From positions 3,100,001 through 3,164,000 of the forward strand of contig JAHEWK010000008.1 of NCBI GenBank assembly GCA_020740775.1: a stretch of 64,000 nt of DNA, written 5' to 3'. Shown in pieces: positions 10,655 to 21,850 of the stretch (the stretch's first letter is position 1; each line of letters opens with the position of its first letter). The translations under genes were made by a program, and so were the position numbers. The DNA comes from Ilyonectria destructans. Its lineage: Eukaryota; Ascomycota; Sordariomycetes; Hypocreales; Nectriaceae. A model generated the notes under the pieces. The model worked only from the letters and a program-made list of their open reading frames with translations. It made no database searches and was not told the origin of the DNA.

Positions 10655-12252
10655 ATGTTGCCAACTTCTACTAAACCTGCCTTCGAGCCTCAATGGCGCC
10701 TCAGTCCAACCTATCACCTCAAGGCACCCTGGGGCTGGTTGAATGATCCATGTACGCCAGGGTACGATGAGACTACGGGTACATATTACTTGTTCTAACA
10801 GTGTGAGTTGTCCTCCATCGATTCGCGCAGCACTTTCACAATAGACAAGGCCGGTACTGAGCAACAGTATTGACATCTCCCTTTATGACTAGGGAACCCA
10901 AAATCTTGCGACTGAAGAGACATATGCTGGGGCTATTTCATAAGCAATGATGGGATCCGTTGCGTACACAACAGAACCAAGCCGGTGCTTGAACCTAGCA
11001 GGCCGTACGATAAGGACGGCATCTTCACGGGCTCTCTGCATCCAACTAGCCTGAAACGACAAGGGGATCAATTGACTGTCATCTACTCGTCGGTGTGCTA
11101 TCTCCCGATCCAATGGGCCAAGCCTTACAAATGCAATTGTGCGGGGTTGGCATGCGCTATTTCAAATGACGGTGGCTTGACATGGGACAAGAGCGACTTG
11201 AATCCTATCTTGGATGGGGAATCAAATGATCTCCGTTACTGGGTTCCGAGATCCGTATTCAGCCGAGTAGCCCGCTCTTAGCAGTCTCAGAGGCGAGCAG
11301 CAGAAAACGCTCTACGGTATAGTGTCAGGCGGTGTCCTTGGCAAAGGCCCCGTGGTGTTCCTGTACGCGGTTGCGCCATACGACCTATCCAAGTTGGAAT
11401 ACATCGGGCCCTTGATAGAGTTCCCGTTTGGTGTATGTCGCTCCAGGAAATGGTCTGGTGACTTTGGAGCAAATTGGGAGTGCGCTAGGTTTATGACGTT
11501 GCGAGATGGACTAGATGAATGCAACTTCCTCATAACTGGCTCTGAGGGAGGCTTGAAGCGGAAGCTCATCGAAAACGAAGACAATTCTTCCGTAGGCTGG
11601 TGTATGTGGATTGCTGGAACTCCAAGAGAAGATGGCAGCGGCGTCAGGATGGATGTCGACTTTTGTGGACCCCTGGACAATGGGTGCTTTTACGCGCCAA
11701 ACTCATGCGAACATCCCATCGACAAGACTAGAATCGTTTGGGGTTGGCTGAAGGAAGAAGACATCACTCTGGGCCTACGTGAGTCCAAAGGTTGGACTGG
11801 ATGCTTGTCACTTCCGCGTGAACTCTTTTACACCTCGATACCGAACGCCACCAGGGCTCTTGGTACACGGTTAGAGGACATCACCTCTATTAAAGTGGTG
11901 TGTAACGAGCATATACTTGAACCCGGAGGACGAGGAACTCGTCGTGGATAGAAGCTCCTTGAATCGCGAAGGCGACATTGACAAGGCGAAGGTGCAAGGG
12001 CGTTTCACATTGTTCTTCCAAGCTGATGAAAATGATGTGGAGGCAATGTAAAGGTTACAATTTCGGGTTTTTGGCGATGGAGATGTCATGGAGACTTTTG
12101 TCAATGATCGACTTGCCTTGTCTACCATGGTCTACTCAGACGCGGCTACTTGCGCTGGTATCAGCTGCTTCGTAGAAGGGGAAGAGGTGGGGAATACAGT
12201 ATTTGAGGAAATTAAAATTTGGGAGAACTTGGAGAGTATTACAAGACAATGA
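10655..12252 (+). pseudogene. Glycoside hydrolase family 32 (inulinase/invertase-like), multiply disrupted
   Basis: The start ATG 10655 gives LSPTYHLKAPWGWLNDPCTP, which holds the GH32 nucleophile motif WLNDP. An intron (10803-10892) splits YQ|WNPK. Further family landmarks are CWGYFISNDG, IFTGSL, FRDPYS (the RDP stabiliser motif) and WECARF (acid/base EC motif). The C-terminal beta-sandwich has RFTLFFQADEND and DGDVMETFVNDR. Breaks: TAA 10796-10798, TGA 10913-10915 (for Trp in CDWGD), a frameshift near 11235, TAG 11268-11270, a frameshift near 11908 and TAA 12049-12051. The reading frame ends at 12252. No signal peptide is seen, so the ancestor may have been intracellular. Three stops replace a likely TGG or a codon changed by G-to-A or C-to-T, again RIP-like. 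The segment 11322-11906 is still open, so decay is not saturated. Confidence 0.9.
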
Positions 12253-12740
12253 ATAAGGGGAAGAGCGAAGGGGCTATGTCAACGATACTGGAGTATGGTG
12301 ACCGATTTGGGGGGTTTCCCTTTTTTTTCTATGACGATGCCGTTTCAGCTTACACAGTGGCGAGTTTTAAAAAAAGAATTCCCCGTCTTTTGAGCTTGTG
12401 GGATTTAAAATGAGACACATCTAGACTCTGAGACACTTGGCCCAAAAACCGGAGGAAAAACTCGGGTCGGCCATGAAATAAAACTTGTCATGAACCATCA
12501 CCATGAACCACGAGCCGTCTGAACCCACCTCTTAAGGCTGTGGCGCAAAGTGAGGCGCAAGCAGCGCCGATCATCTGCTGAAATAGGACAGCCTCGTTGC
12601 CTGAGGCGCAGCGCCGATCCCGCATTAGGTAAGCCGGCGGGGACTCCAAAAGGCTGAATGTCCTTTCCGGAGGATGCGCCGGAGATACATCATCATCATC
12701 TCATCTCGATTCGCCACCTCCTGCGTTTCTGCGTTTCTGC
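12253..12740. other. Intergenic stretch
   Basis: Flank between the GH32 pseudogene and the acyltransferase. No feature beyond short open frames, some of them shadows of the next gene. Confidence 0.45.
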
Positions 12741-14603
12741 ATGCGCGCTCGCAATCGAGAAAGCAGCATGCTCTCCAGCTTCTGGGGCGAGTCTGCGCAG
12801 GCGCACGGCCGCCAGTCGGACGAAGAGCAGCTCCGCCATGGCGACCGCGGCGACCGTGGTGGCGTCGATGACAAGGGCTCAGCTTCGGCTTCAGCTTCAG
12901 CCTCGCGCAGCCGAGACAAGATCAGATGTCTCGACGGACTTCGTGGAATCGCCTGTCTCATCGTCTTCAATTACCACTTCCTCTGGCCTTGGACGCCTTC
13001 CATTATGCTGGGCTATGGCGCATTGCCGCCGCGAGCCCCCGAGCCCTACGAGGCCTGGTCTTCCCTCCCCATCATATGCCTTTTGAACCGCGGCCGTCCC
13101 ATGGTGGCCATCTTCTTTGCCATCTCAGGCTATGTGCTCTGTCGCCATATTCTCAGGGCGATCCACGAGCGACGCCTGGACACGGCCTACCAGAAGCTGG
13201 CGTCGTCCGTCTTCAGACGAGTGTTCCGTCTCTATATTCCCCCCACCATCAGCATGTTCCTGGTGGCGATGCTAGCCCAGATGGGCGTCTTCCGCTCCGA
13301 AATGGCCATCTACAAGGGCCCTGACTCGATGTACATCAATGGCACCGTGACAATCGCCCAATTGGGTGGCCCCTGTTACAACGGCAGCTTTCCAGTCAAC
13401 AGCGCTGCAGCCGTCGCCGATTCCTTGGGTTTGCGGAGCTCGGCATACTTGAACACCACTGGCTGGACCGACATCCTCTGTCTGAATAGCTCATCTGAGC
13501 TGCTTGGCCCCTCGGCCCTTTACCAGGTGGAGGATGAATACGATGCCCTGTTCGCAAATGATACGGCGGCATCAAACAGCACGAAAACACAAAAGAAGAA
13601 AAAGGTTACTCCGCATGCCTACCTGAAGGACAACAGGGAAAGGAACGCGCATGAACTGCCATACGAGTTCCTTGCGGTCGGCGCTGGCAACCACTCCAAC
13701 ATCACAAACACCACTGACCCCGTGTGGGTTCAGTTTGGCGGATCGTGGGAGGAGCATCCATTCATCCATGACAACATTACCTATGCTCTCCAAAACTTCA
13801 CGAGAGCCTACGCGGAATGGGCCAACCCCTTCAATTTCGGCCATTACCATCCACGATACGACCCGCATACCTTCACAATCCCCATGGAGCTCCGCGGATC
13901 CATGGTCATCTACCTTTTCCTACTCGGAACCGCAGCCCTGAAAGTAAAGTGGCGGCTACGCTTTGCGGCCCTCTTCTCCGCCTACAGCCTGACACTGGGA
14001 CGTTGGGATATGGCCACATTCCTGGGAGGCACCATGCTTTCAGAGCTTGACATTCTGTCCGATCCTGGCCAAGGCTTGCCTCCTGTTGCGGGTGCCACAA
14101 AGGGTCGCCAGGCCCTCTTTAAAAAACCGGCGTTTGGAGCAAGGGCAAAGCGCTGGGGCGTTATCGTCTTGGCCCTCTACTTTCTCTCGTATCCTGACGC
14201 CGGCGCTGAGTACACACCCGGGTTCGTAGTTCTTTCTTACTTCGTCCCCAAGTATTACATTCCCCTGTCGGGTTGGATGTTTTACCAGGCCATCGGTGCG
14301 CTTCTGCTACTCCCTTGCGTTCTACGAAGTCCTTCTCTTCGTGGCTTTCTAGAGGGACCGGTGGCGCAGTACCTGGGCAAGATCAGCTTCTCGCTGTATC
14401 TTGTCCACGGGCCAATCTTGCACAGCCTTGGGTTTTGGATCATGCCGAGGCTTTTTGAACGCGTCGGCCAGGCTGGGGGGTTTGTCATTGGCTATGTTGT
14501 CCTGTTGAGTATAACATTATATCTCGCGGACTGGTGGTACAGAAAAATCGACGTCTGGAGCACGACAGTCGGAAGGAGGGTGGAGAGCATGCTCGTTGTC
14601 TGA
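12741..14603 (+). CDS. Multi-pass membrane acyltransferase 3 family protein
   Basis: An intronless 620-residue frame from ATG 12741; the second Met (12768) is an equally plausible start. A low-complexity Ser/Ala run precedes the catalytic start of the family, CLDGLRGIACLIVFNYHFLW, with the His expected in acyltransferase 3 (OafA/nodX) proteins. GRPMVAIFFAISGYVL and the closing GKISFSLYLVHGPILHSLG are also diagnostic. Between membrane segments, residues about 190-370 form an unusually long lumenal-type loop. It has about a dozen N-x-S/T sequons and a Lys-rich patch (TQKKKKV). Members transfer acyl groups from acyl-CoA or similar donors to sugars or other membrane-facing substrates; the substrate here is unknown. 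It probably sits in the ER/Golgi or plasma membrane. Confidence 0.9.
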   Translation: MRARNRESSMLSSFWGESAQAHGRQSDEEQLRHGDRGDRGGVDDKGSASASASASRSRDKIRCLDGLRGIACLIVFNYHFLWPWTPSIMLGYGALPPRAPEPYEAWSSLPIICLLNRGRPMVAIFFAISGYVLCRHILRAIHERRLDTAYQKLASSVFRRVFRLYIPPTISMFLVAMLAQMGVFRSEMAIYKGPDSMYINGTVTIAQLGGPCYNGSFPVNSAAAVADSLGLRSSAYLNTTGWTDILCLNSSSELLGPSALYQVEDEYDALFANDTAASNSTKTQKKKKVTPHAYLKDNRERNAHELPYEFLAVGAGNHSNITNTTDPVWVQFGGSWEEHPFIHDNITYALQNFTRAYAEWANPFNFGHYHPRYDPHTFTIPMELRGSMVIYLFLLGTAALKVKWRLRFAALFSAYSLTLGRWDMATFLGGTMLSELDILSDPGQGLPPVAGATKGRQALFKKPAFGARAKRWGVIVLALYFLSYPDAGAEYTPGFVVLSYFVPKYYIPLSGWMFYQAIGALLLLPCVLRSPSLRGFLEGPVAQYLGKISFSLYLVHGPILHSLGFWIMPRLFERVGQAGGFVIGYVVLLSITLYLADWWYRKIDVWSTTVGRRVESMLVV

Positions 14604-15372
14604 GAAGAGGTATTTAAAACAACCTGCGGGCAGGAAATATTTAGCACCGATTCGCCTGACTAGAAATTGTAAATGAATACAATGGTGCAATTTGTTAATG
14701 TGCAAGTCGATTGTCAGATCGTGAGCCGCGTCTGCCATCCAGTACTGTTCTGATTATTGCAGTATCCTAACTTCACCAGGTGATATAACTGTTGGATTGT
14801 GACACTGTATTACGAAGACTCAGATAATATAAAGCCCCTCTCGAGAAAAGAGGAGGCGGGGGCATCCTAGACGAAGACAATAAACAGATTCAGGATCCAC
14901 ACCCTATTGAGCATTAATCCCTAGATGGAATGTTCCGTACGCTATCCAACAATAACCAAAAGGAATAGCTTATCCAGACTACGTAAGTACGTCCCTTGAC
15001 CGAATGGCCTGATCTTCTTACTTGCCCTGTGGCCCCGCCCAGCGCCCTTGCAGGCAGTGATCGGCAATCAGTAACCAATTGTTATCCGCCACTTGCCAAT
15101 AGCTGAACCTGCTTGCCACCACTAAGCTACTATTGACACCCAACATTCGGGTGGCGCTTCAAATCTCTTGGCTAACCTATCACGCATTTCATGAGGTTTC
15201 AGCTCTTAGATCATCTAAGTACTAGACTGGTCTAGATTTGAGCCAAACTTTAATTGTCTCAAATGTACTTGGGCCTTTATTAGACCCCAAGTGCCCTGCG
15301 AAGGTCGTGTTGTTCGATCGATGCCTCTTCCATCTCCTTCGCTCTGAAGTTGCCTTCAATATAGAAGGGAAG
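14604..15372. other. Intergenic stretch
   Basis: About 0.77 kb between two co-oriented genes: terminator of the acyltransferase and promoter of the next gene. No distinct element recognised. An in-frame TTG-started extension of the next gene reaches 15238 but has no ATG. Confidence 0.45.
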
Positions 15373-16437
15373 ATGTCCGATAATACCTACAGTACTATCC
15401 ACACATCCGGTGGCCCCTTCGGCGAATTCGATATCGTGCCACTTACAACAGTCTGGTCCCCTCCAGATGGCTGTCCCTCCATCGTGACATTTGGTGGTTT
15501 CGACACCATCACGCTCTCCTGCTATCCGCCTGACTACGAGTCTGTCTGGTACAACTACGGTTTCTACTCTCCTGGAATATGCCCCTCCGGATACACGTCG
15601 GGATGCACACCGACAGACACAGACTACGGTGGGTCTATTCGACCAACGGAGACAGCAGCGATATGTGTTCCGAGGTAGGCAGCATCCTTCTAGATTCTTC
15701 ATGCCAGATCAAATTCTAATCAGGGTTATTATGTTAGTTCGTACTCTTGCTCCGACTTCCTCCTCCATGCCATCTCCACTTCTGGGGACAACACAGTCTC
15801 CGTTCCCGCATTCCAGATCCGATGGGCTGAATCGGACCTCTTCGCACTCGAAACACCACCCGTGGAAAATGCCGATGAATCATCAACGTCACGGTCCACT
15901 GTCACTGTCATCGGCGAAACTTCGACCGCGAGTCAATCCTCGTCTACAGCTTCGGCAGGGAGTGGATCCTCGTCCAACTCGAGTCTCTCGACAGGTGCAG
16001 TAGTGGGCATAGCTATCGGGTCTGCGGCCGTTGTCGCCATCATCGCGGCTGTTTTGTTTTTCATGTTTCGAAGGCGAGTTACGGCCTCCCAGAAGGGTCC
16101 GGGTCCATCTCCGCAGGATCAGCCTTATAGCGGGATGGCGGAGCTGGACACGCCAGCACAACATGTCAGTACCGCAGATGTACCAAAGCCGTCATATGTT
16201 ACCAGCGCAGTTTCGGAGTTGGAACATGATGGAAAATACATGCCTCAAGCCGGTTATACCTCCGGCGGGGTCCCTTATATCCCGACACATGCTCATGGTG
16301 GCGGAATGCCACCGGAGCTGCCACACGATGGCCAGATAGCGGAGCATGGAGGGTATGCTTCTCACGGCATGGGAGTCAGGCATGAACTTGGTGTGCAAGA
16401 GAGGCCAGTTGTGGAAATGTATGGGTCTTCACCCTAG
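15373..16437 (+). CDS. Single-pass, Ser/Thr-rich membrane protein (Mid2/WSC-like architecture)
   Basis: Exons 15373-15674 and 15738-16437 (GTAGGC donor, TTAG acceptor) give 333 residues from ATG 15373. The N-terminal part has several Cys residues (SPPDGCPSIVTFGG; YSPGICPSGYTSGC; SYSCSDF). A Ser/Thr-rich stalk with poly-Ser follows. One strong TM segment (GAVVGIAIGSAAVVAIIAAV LFFMF) is followed by the basic stop-transfer RRRV and a cytoplasmic tail rich in Pro, Gly, His and Tyr. No obvious signal peptide precedes the Cys-rich part. The layout is that of fungal cell-wall sensor-like glycoproteins, but no WSC domain is visible, so the function is only inferred from architecture. Confidence 0.8.
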
Positions 16438-16691
16438 CCTGGCTATACCAGACAGGAGATGTCTTGAGTGCATGCGTTAGCATTTAACTTTGATTTAATT
16501 TAATAATAATTAGATTGTGTTTGAGCTAAATCATTTTGCTTAATAATAATCACAGCCCAATATCAAGCTCTACAAGAAATTAAATTTCAAAATGAGGTTT
16601 GATGGGACATTTGACGAGTTTATGATAAGAATGAACTAGGTAATCAAGATAATACAAAAGAGAGATGCTGTGAATACCCTCGTGTTTCAAT
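16438..16691. other. AT-rich convergent intergenic region
   Basis: 254 bp rich in TAATAATAAT-type sequence between two convergent genes. It probably contains both polyadenylation regions. Confidence 0.5.
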
Positions 16692-18100
16692 CTAGATGGG
16701 ATTTACAAGATCCTGAAGCTCCTTTCTCGGCCACATGACGTTGTCATCCGTGGAAGGCAGCTCGCGATCCCATGCCCACTTAACCTGCAGTGACTCGTCT
16801 AGCGTCTGCTCCAACATTTGGGTCACATATTTTCCGAGGATGGGGAAGAGCTTGAAGCCGTGAAAAGATCCACATGTGGCGATGTACAGATTCTTACTAG
16901 CCGGATGTGGTGAGATGATGAAGTCCTCACTTGGTGTGAGAGCCTCCCTAGAGATCAATGGTGATTAGGGCCATGAACAAGTATAGCAACCACTGTACTT
17001 ACCAGCATATCCGGAATTGGTCCATCAGAAAGTCTTTCCCTTGTCCGCCAAATATACAGTGGTTTGCAAATCTGACATCATCTTTGAGCAACTGAGGAGC
17101 ATCCCATTGTGCATAGTCTGCTTTGTCGGGAGGCGTGGATAATTCAAGGCCTGACGAGTGTGTCTGAGTGTTTCTGAAAATGGACTGACCCCAAAACTTG
17201 ACTGTTTTGTCTGGTGCGTGCGGTACAGCCCCATTGCTCGCGCCTATTTCCTGTTAGTCTCAGATGAATGGGTTGGTTGGGAGACTCGGACTAACCTCGT
17301 TGTTGAGGAACCTCTTGAATGCAGACCGGCCCGTTGTAGAACTTGGATGAAATATCGGAACCCAAGCGTGAAGTAGCTTCGGTAACAGCCGCAGCGATTA
17401 TCCTTCCTCCGGCATGAAGTTCGGTGCGCTCTGGTGCGCTGTCTACCAAGAGCTTTGGAGTGAATGCTCCAGTAGAGAGGATGATTCGCGAGGCCTCCAG
17501 GCTCTGCCCAGAGCTGGTCTTGACCCCGATACAACCTCCGTCGGCATCAAATTCAAGGCTCTGCACCTGAGCCTCAATGTATTTAACCCCTAATTCAATG
17601 ACTGTCTCAAGCACCTTTTGCAGCGCATCCTTTGCCGCAGCCCAGCCACTAGATTTGTTGATCAGAACTTCCTTGATATCAGTGTAGTCGGCGTCATCAA
17701 ATAACCCATCATACTCCTTCCGCGCTTCATTGACACCAAGTGAGTACAGCTCTGCTTTGGCGCCCAACTTTTCGAAGTTGTCTAGGACCTGCTGAGCAAA
17801 TCCGGTGCCTGAAATCCAATAGATGCCGCTCTCGTGATAGAACGGGCTCCAGAGCGGGTCGTTCGACCAAACTTCGCGAGCTTCCAGGCCCATGGACGTA
17901 TACACGATGTCGTTGTAGTCCGAGCGAACGACTTTGTTCCAGTCCCATGAGGCTGCCACTTTGGTTGCGGCGTCGAAGGCATTCCGATCGACGAGGGTGA
18001 TGTTGGCGCTGGGGTATTTTCGGATCAAATGCAGGGCTGTTGACGTGCCAAAGACGCCGGCTCCGACAATGATATACGAATCTATTATTTCTGGTGCCAT
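16692..18100 (-). CDS. FAD-dependent amine oxidase, fructosyl amino acid oxidase (amadoriase)-like
   Basis: Exons 18100-17296, 17243-17003 and 16947-16692 join in frame to 433 residues. The open frame extends two codons upstream to a TTG, but ATG 18100 is the first Met. The N-terminus YIIVGAGVFGTSTALHL is the Rossmann GxGxxG dinucleotide-binding motif. LVDRN follows at the expected distance, as does the substrate-loop region (VRSDYNDIVYTSMGLEA). The C-terminal block has TPSEDFIISPHP and ATCGSFHGFKLFPILGKYV. The Cys of this block is the residue that covalently holds FAD in amadoriases and sarcosine oxidases. Such enzymes oxidatively deglycate fructosyl amino acids, releasing amino acid, glucosone and H2O2. 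Length matches the family (about 440). The C-terminus PI lacks a clear SKL-type peroxisomal signal. Confidence 0.88.
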
Positions 18101-19221
18101 ATCCAATGATCGCAGCGGTGGATCGCGCCCTGGAATGAATTACGATATATTTCTGGATGAAAAGACTCCTCGTGACGTGACACAAAACTCTAGAAATGTA
18201 GATGCGAGCGTGCGGGGTATGCAAGCGAGCATGTGACTGTGACGTGACAGCGACTGAGCCTGACAGAATGATGAGTGTTTTGCAAGGCCTGAGAGAAGAA
18301 GCATGAGTACGTTGCACCAATATACGAAACATGGATGAGACTTGTACGTAATCCAACTTAGAAAAGATCAAGGTGTCCAGCGCCTGAGAGAAGCTTTCCC
18401 AACTGAGGCCGCCCCAAATAGAGCCGTAAGTTTAAATCTATAACTGATAAAATATTTTATTCTAACAAATTCAGTTGTTAGACTCCAGATTAAAATATTC
18501 TAAAGGTTGGGGTTTCTTTTTACCTTTTCCTCCTCTGACCTCCACCCACTCACTCTCAACGGCACTTTATAACACTTTTGTCAACCGGGGGCTTCCCCAA
18601 CGGTAGCGCGTTAGATTTCAATGTTTCAGGTTTTTCTAGAATAGACGGTGATTCCTAAAGTTTGATAGTTGATCTCTTGTCCCTCGTTCAATTCTTCTAC
18701 TCCTTTTTGATTTCTCCCGTTTTCTTTTAAAAAACCAATTCAAGGTTCAAGCTCCAATCATTTCATTAAACTAAATTTTACTCAACGGGTGGGGATAATA
18801 CTTATATGGATAGGCGCAGTTAGATCTTTCCCAACAAATTCTCTTCTATTGAATTTACCATCGTCCTATGTCTTATTTCCATTCTTCCTCCCCTTCTCCT
18901 CTCTCCTCTTCCTTTCCCTGGCTTTCTCTGTGTCCGTGCGCTTGTTATTGCCTGGGTGTCCTTAATTACCCTCTAACTCTTAATCTCATCCCCGAGAAGC
19001 AATTGGATTATGTCTATTGTAGATTGCATTGTGGGGATACTTCTGTGACGTTTGCGTGTGATGGGCAACAAACCATCAAGCCGTGGCGTCAAAAATCCCC
19101 CTTAGAAGCTGGGGAGAAGGAAGTTCAAATGGCCCGAAGAGGCATCTTTAGAGAAATGGTGAACCCATGAACAAGAAAGGAGTCAAGATTGCCTCTTCCG
19201 CCCGTAGTAGGTGGTTTTGTC
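18101..19221. other. Intergenic stretch, partly AT-rich
   Basis: About 1.1 kb upstream of the oxidase and downstream of the rhodopsin-like gene. It contains pyrimidine-rich tracts around 18510-18930. No convincing coding frame; the plus-strand frame at 18868-19170 is pyrimidine-driven. Confidence 0.45.
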
Positions 19222-20573
19222 TTATCTCAACCAAGATCGAGTTCCCCCAGATTTCTGACTGTCGACGTCTCCATTTTGATACTCAACTGAAATCTCAGTG
19301 GTTTGCACAATGGCATTATCGGTGCACCTCAGGTCCCCTAGGATGCTCCTGTCACTCCCGTCATCTTGATTCCCCGTTCTTGTGGCTTCAATGTCTACTC
19401 GCTCAGTCGTCCGGGATTTCGTCCCGCACTTTTGGCTTTTTTGCGAGCTGAATTGAGCAAGAGAATAGATTTGGCCGGTTCCAGATTTAGTCTTGTGAGA
19501 CACTTCTTTGAGTGCAAGCCGAAGGAATGGGATTGACGCGGCGATAATGGTCACGGCTGTCTCTGAGGCTGCCCAAATCAGGAGATTTGCTGAGGAATCT
19601 GCATCAAGGACATATTAGCAGTGAACTGAGTGAGTCGGCACCGGGATGTAAATAGTGTCTTACAAGTGAAGTCTGCCCATCGTATGATTTCAGGGATGTA
19701 CGACGTTTTGATGGCTGCTGTGATACCGGCTCTTGAGCACCCCGATACGTCAGTGGACGGGACAGCAGATCGAACAGCCTGATACGTACAAAACACCCAG
19801 ACTCATCGCAACTGCTACGCCGGCCTTCTCCCTTGTCCTCATTTGGAGATGCCAGATCAGGAGCCAAGGAAATAGGGCCAGGGTAAAATCTGCAGCCGCA
19901 GAATATGCTTCAACTCACAAGCACAAAGTCAGTTCTGCTCCTCCAGGGTGCTCGCCAGTGACCGGCAGACGGAGATGACAGGTCGAGACTCACATCCGGC
20001 AAAAATGGCATAGTTGATCTGAATTCGTGGATCCCAGCAGGTACCCGAGACATTCAAGTTCCACAACTTCTCAGTGGGCGAGCACTGTACGAACTGGAAG
20101 ATTCCGCAGAGCAACATGACGGTGTTCAAGGACACGATGATAAACCAAATCACATATGAATGCCATGGACGCACGGCTAGGCGGAGCAACGTGACGGCAA
20201 AGGAGGTCTTGCTAATCGCCACAGCAAGTATCGCAAAAAACTCGCCAATATAGAGCAGCTTGATTGCTACAGATAGATGGTCGGTAGGGATGTCTGTAAG
20301 ATGCATCCCAATACCACGCTGGCACGAAGCCGTAGTCAGGGACACATAAAGAACAAGACAGACCTGTTCTAAAATGTCAAAAGTAATTCATCACTAATCA
20401 CATGCAAATCAGGTGTGTACACGAACCCATGAGAATCCAAGGAGGGAGTCATCCCACCCTACCGCCTTGCCATATCGGTGCTTGCAGAAAAACCGCAGCA
20501 ACATGAAGATCGTGGACGCCACAGTCATCATCCACATGGCGATCATAATACGGGGAGCTGCTGTATCAGCCAT
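19222..20573 (-). CDS. Fungal rhodopsin-like integral membrane protein
   Basis: Five exons (20573-20427, 20363-19994, 19907-19790, 19731-19664, 19598-19222) splice in frame to 359 residues. The start MADTAAPRIMIAMWMMTV opens TM1. RFFCKHRYGKAVGWDDSLLG is the first cytoplasmic loop, with the family's WDD motif. Later come YIGEFFAILAVAISKTSFAV, the loop FQFVQCSPTEKLWN with GTCWDPRIQ, LALFPWLLIWHLQMRTREK and ETAVTIIAASIPFLRLALKE. This is the order of the fungal rhodopsin domain family (former DUF of integral membrane proteins). The C-terminal tail of about 90 residues is polar. Members are abundant in filamentous ascomycetes and mostly uncharacterised; some CFEM-bearing relatives act as surface sensors, but no CFEM domain is present here. 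Two acceptors are AAG rather than CAG/TAG. Confidence 0.85.
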
Positions 20574-21717
20574 TATGGCGTTGTGGGTTGAGGCAGATAA
20601 TAGTCCAACGGTTGGACAACGACAGCCCGTGGTGAGGGAAAATGCCAGGTTCCAAATGCTCTGCCGGGATGGAGAATATTTTCAGAGGGGTCCTCTTGAT
20701 GGAAACACATGATATGTCAGGAACAAGACCGCAGACGTGGTGGCTTTCTAATTTCCCCTTGCAGGCAACCTGGAACCAAGCCGTTACCACGGTCCAGGCC
20801 GTCTGACTGCAGGGAGGCGAGTCATATCCCTGTTGATTGCTGCAGCCTCGTAACCAGCCACTTTCTCGGAGTTTGCCGCTGGGGTTTAGTCTTCTCTCCA
20901 AGCCTCTCGGTCCGGACGAACCGAGCCAATCGCTGGCAGACGGGTTGACATTGACGGAAAAAGAGGCTACGCCGGAGACGGAAGAGCGCGCACATATATT
21001 AGTGGCCTTAAATATTTTAGAATTGGTAGAGGAGTAAATATAGGCTGGATTAGTGTTAGTTCAATAGTTGAGAACTAGATATATCGTATTGTAAAGAGTA
21101 AGCACTGTAGAATAATAGAATTAAAGTTACTAAAGTAAAGCTTAAGTAGAATATAAACTTGATAGATATAATAAGGAATAAAATAATGTTGAATAGATAT
21201 CATATTTATAAAGGTCATACTACAAAATAAAATGTAATATATGAGGGAGATGAGTGATCGAGAGGTCGTAAAGACCCAACAGCCCACCCAAAGGCTGATG
21301 AAGGCAGTGGTGGTGTGTGGAGGCGGATGCCGGCTAGGAGGGAACGTGCCGGTGCCAGTCTATTGACACTAGTCTTGCAAGTTAGGGACTCGAAGATGCG
21401 AGATATGCTTGAATGGGTGTTGGGAGGAGTCGGACCCTGGCGATCTGAGCGTGCTTTGTTACCAGCTGGCGCCCCATCAGACGCAGACGTTTGCTGGATG
21501 CCTAATTTACACCTTCCGCCATCTCTCGCCTGTCTCACGACTGCATTCTTTTCGGGTTGCTTACATTCGTTGTTATCTAACATCATGCTACTATGTTGTT
21601 CTGATGTTTAGATTGGGCAAAGTCGAGAGAGCCGTGGCCGGCCATGCTGTTCATTCCTCCTTGCGTCCATCCACGGTCGATACTTGTCCAACGCAAGCTA
21701 CTCCCTTGTGCACCACA
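20574..21717. other. Intergenic stretch with AT-rich core
   Basis: About 1.1 kb. The core at about 20995-21250 is strongly AT-rich and reads like RIP-degraded sequence. No gene is recognised. Confidence 0.5.
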
Positions 21718-21850
21718 ATGCCAGACCCATTGTCCGTTACTGGAAGCGTAGTTGGGGTCATATCGCTCGTCGTTACAGTCGCCTAGGATTACATGCGGAC
21801 AGAGTTGAAAGAAGTGAGCCTCGGTATTCAAGCCCAGCGCTTCCGGTAGT
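21718..21850 (+). pseudogene. N-terminal fragment resembling fungal NACHT/ankyrin-type proteins
   Basis: ATG 21718 begins MPDPLSVTGSVVGVISLVVT, closely resembling the N-terminal leader (MADPLSI-like, Ser-Gly-rich then hydrophobic) shared by many fungal NLR-like and ankyrin proteins. The frame stops at TAG 21784-21786 and then reads on as DYMRTELKEVSLGIQ before losing coherence. It is probably a relic exon, with the TAG a changed CAG. The assignment rests on this short leader only. Confidence 0.35.
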
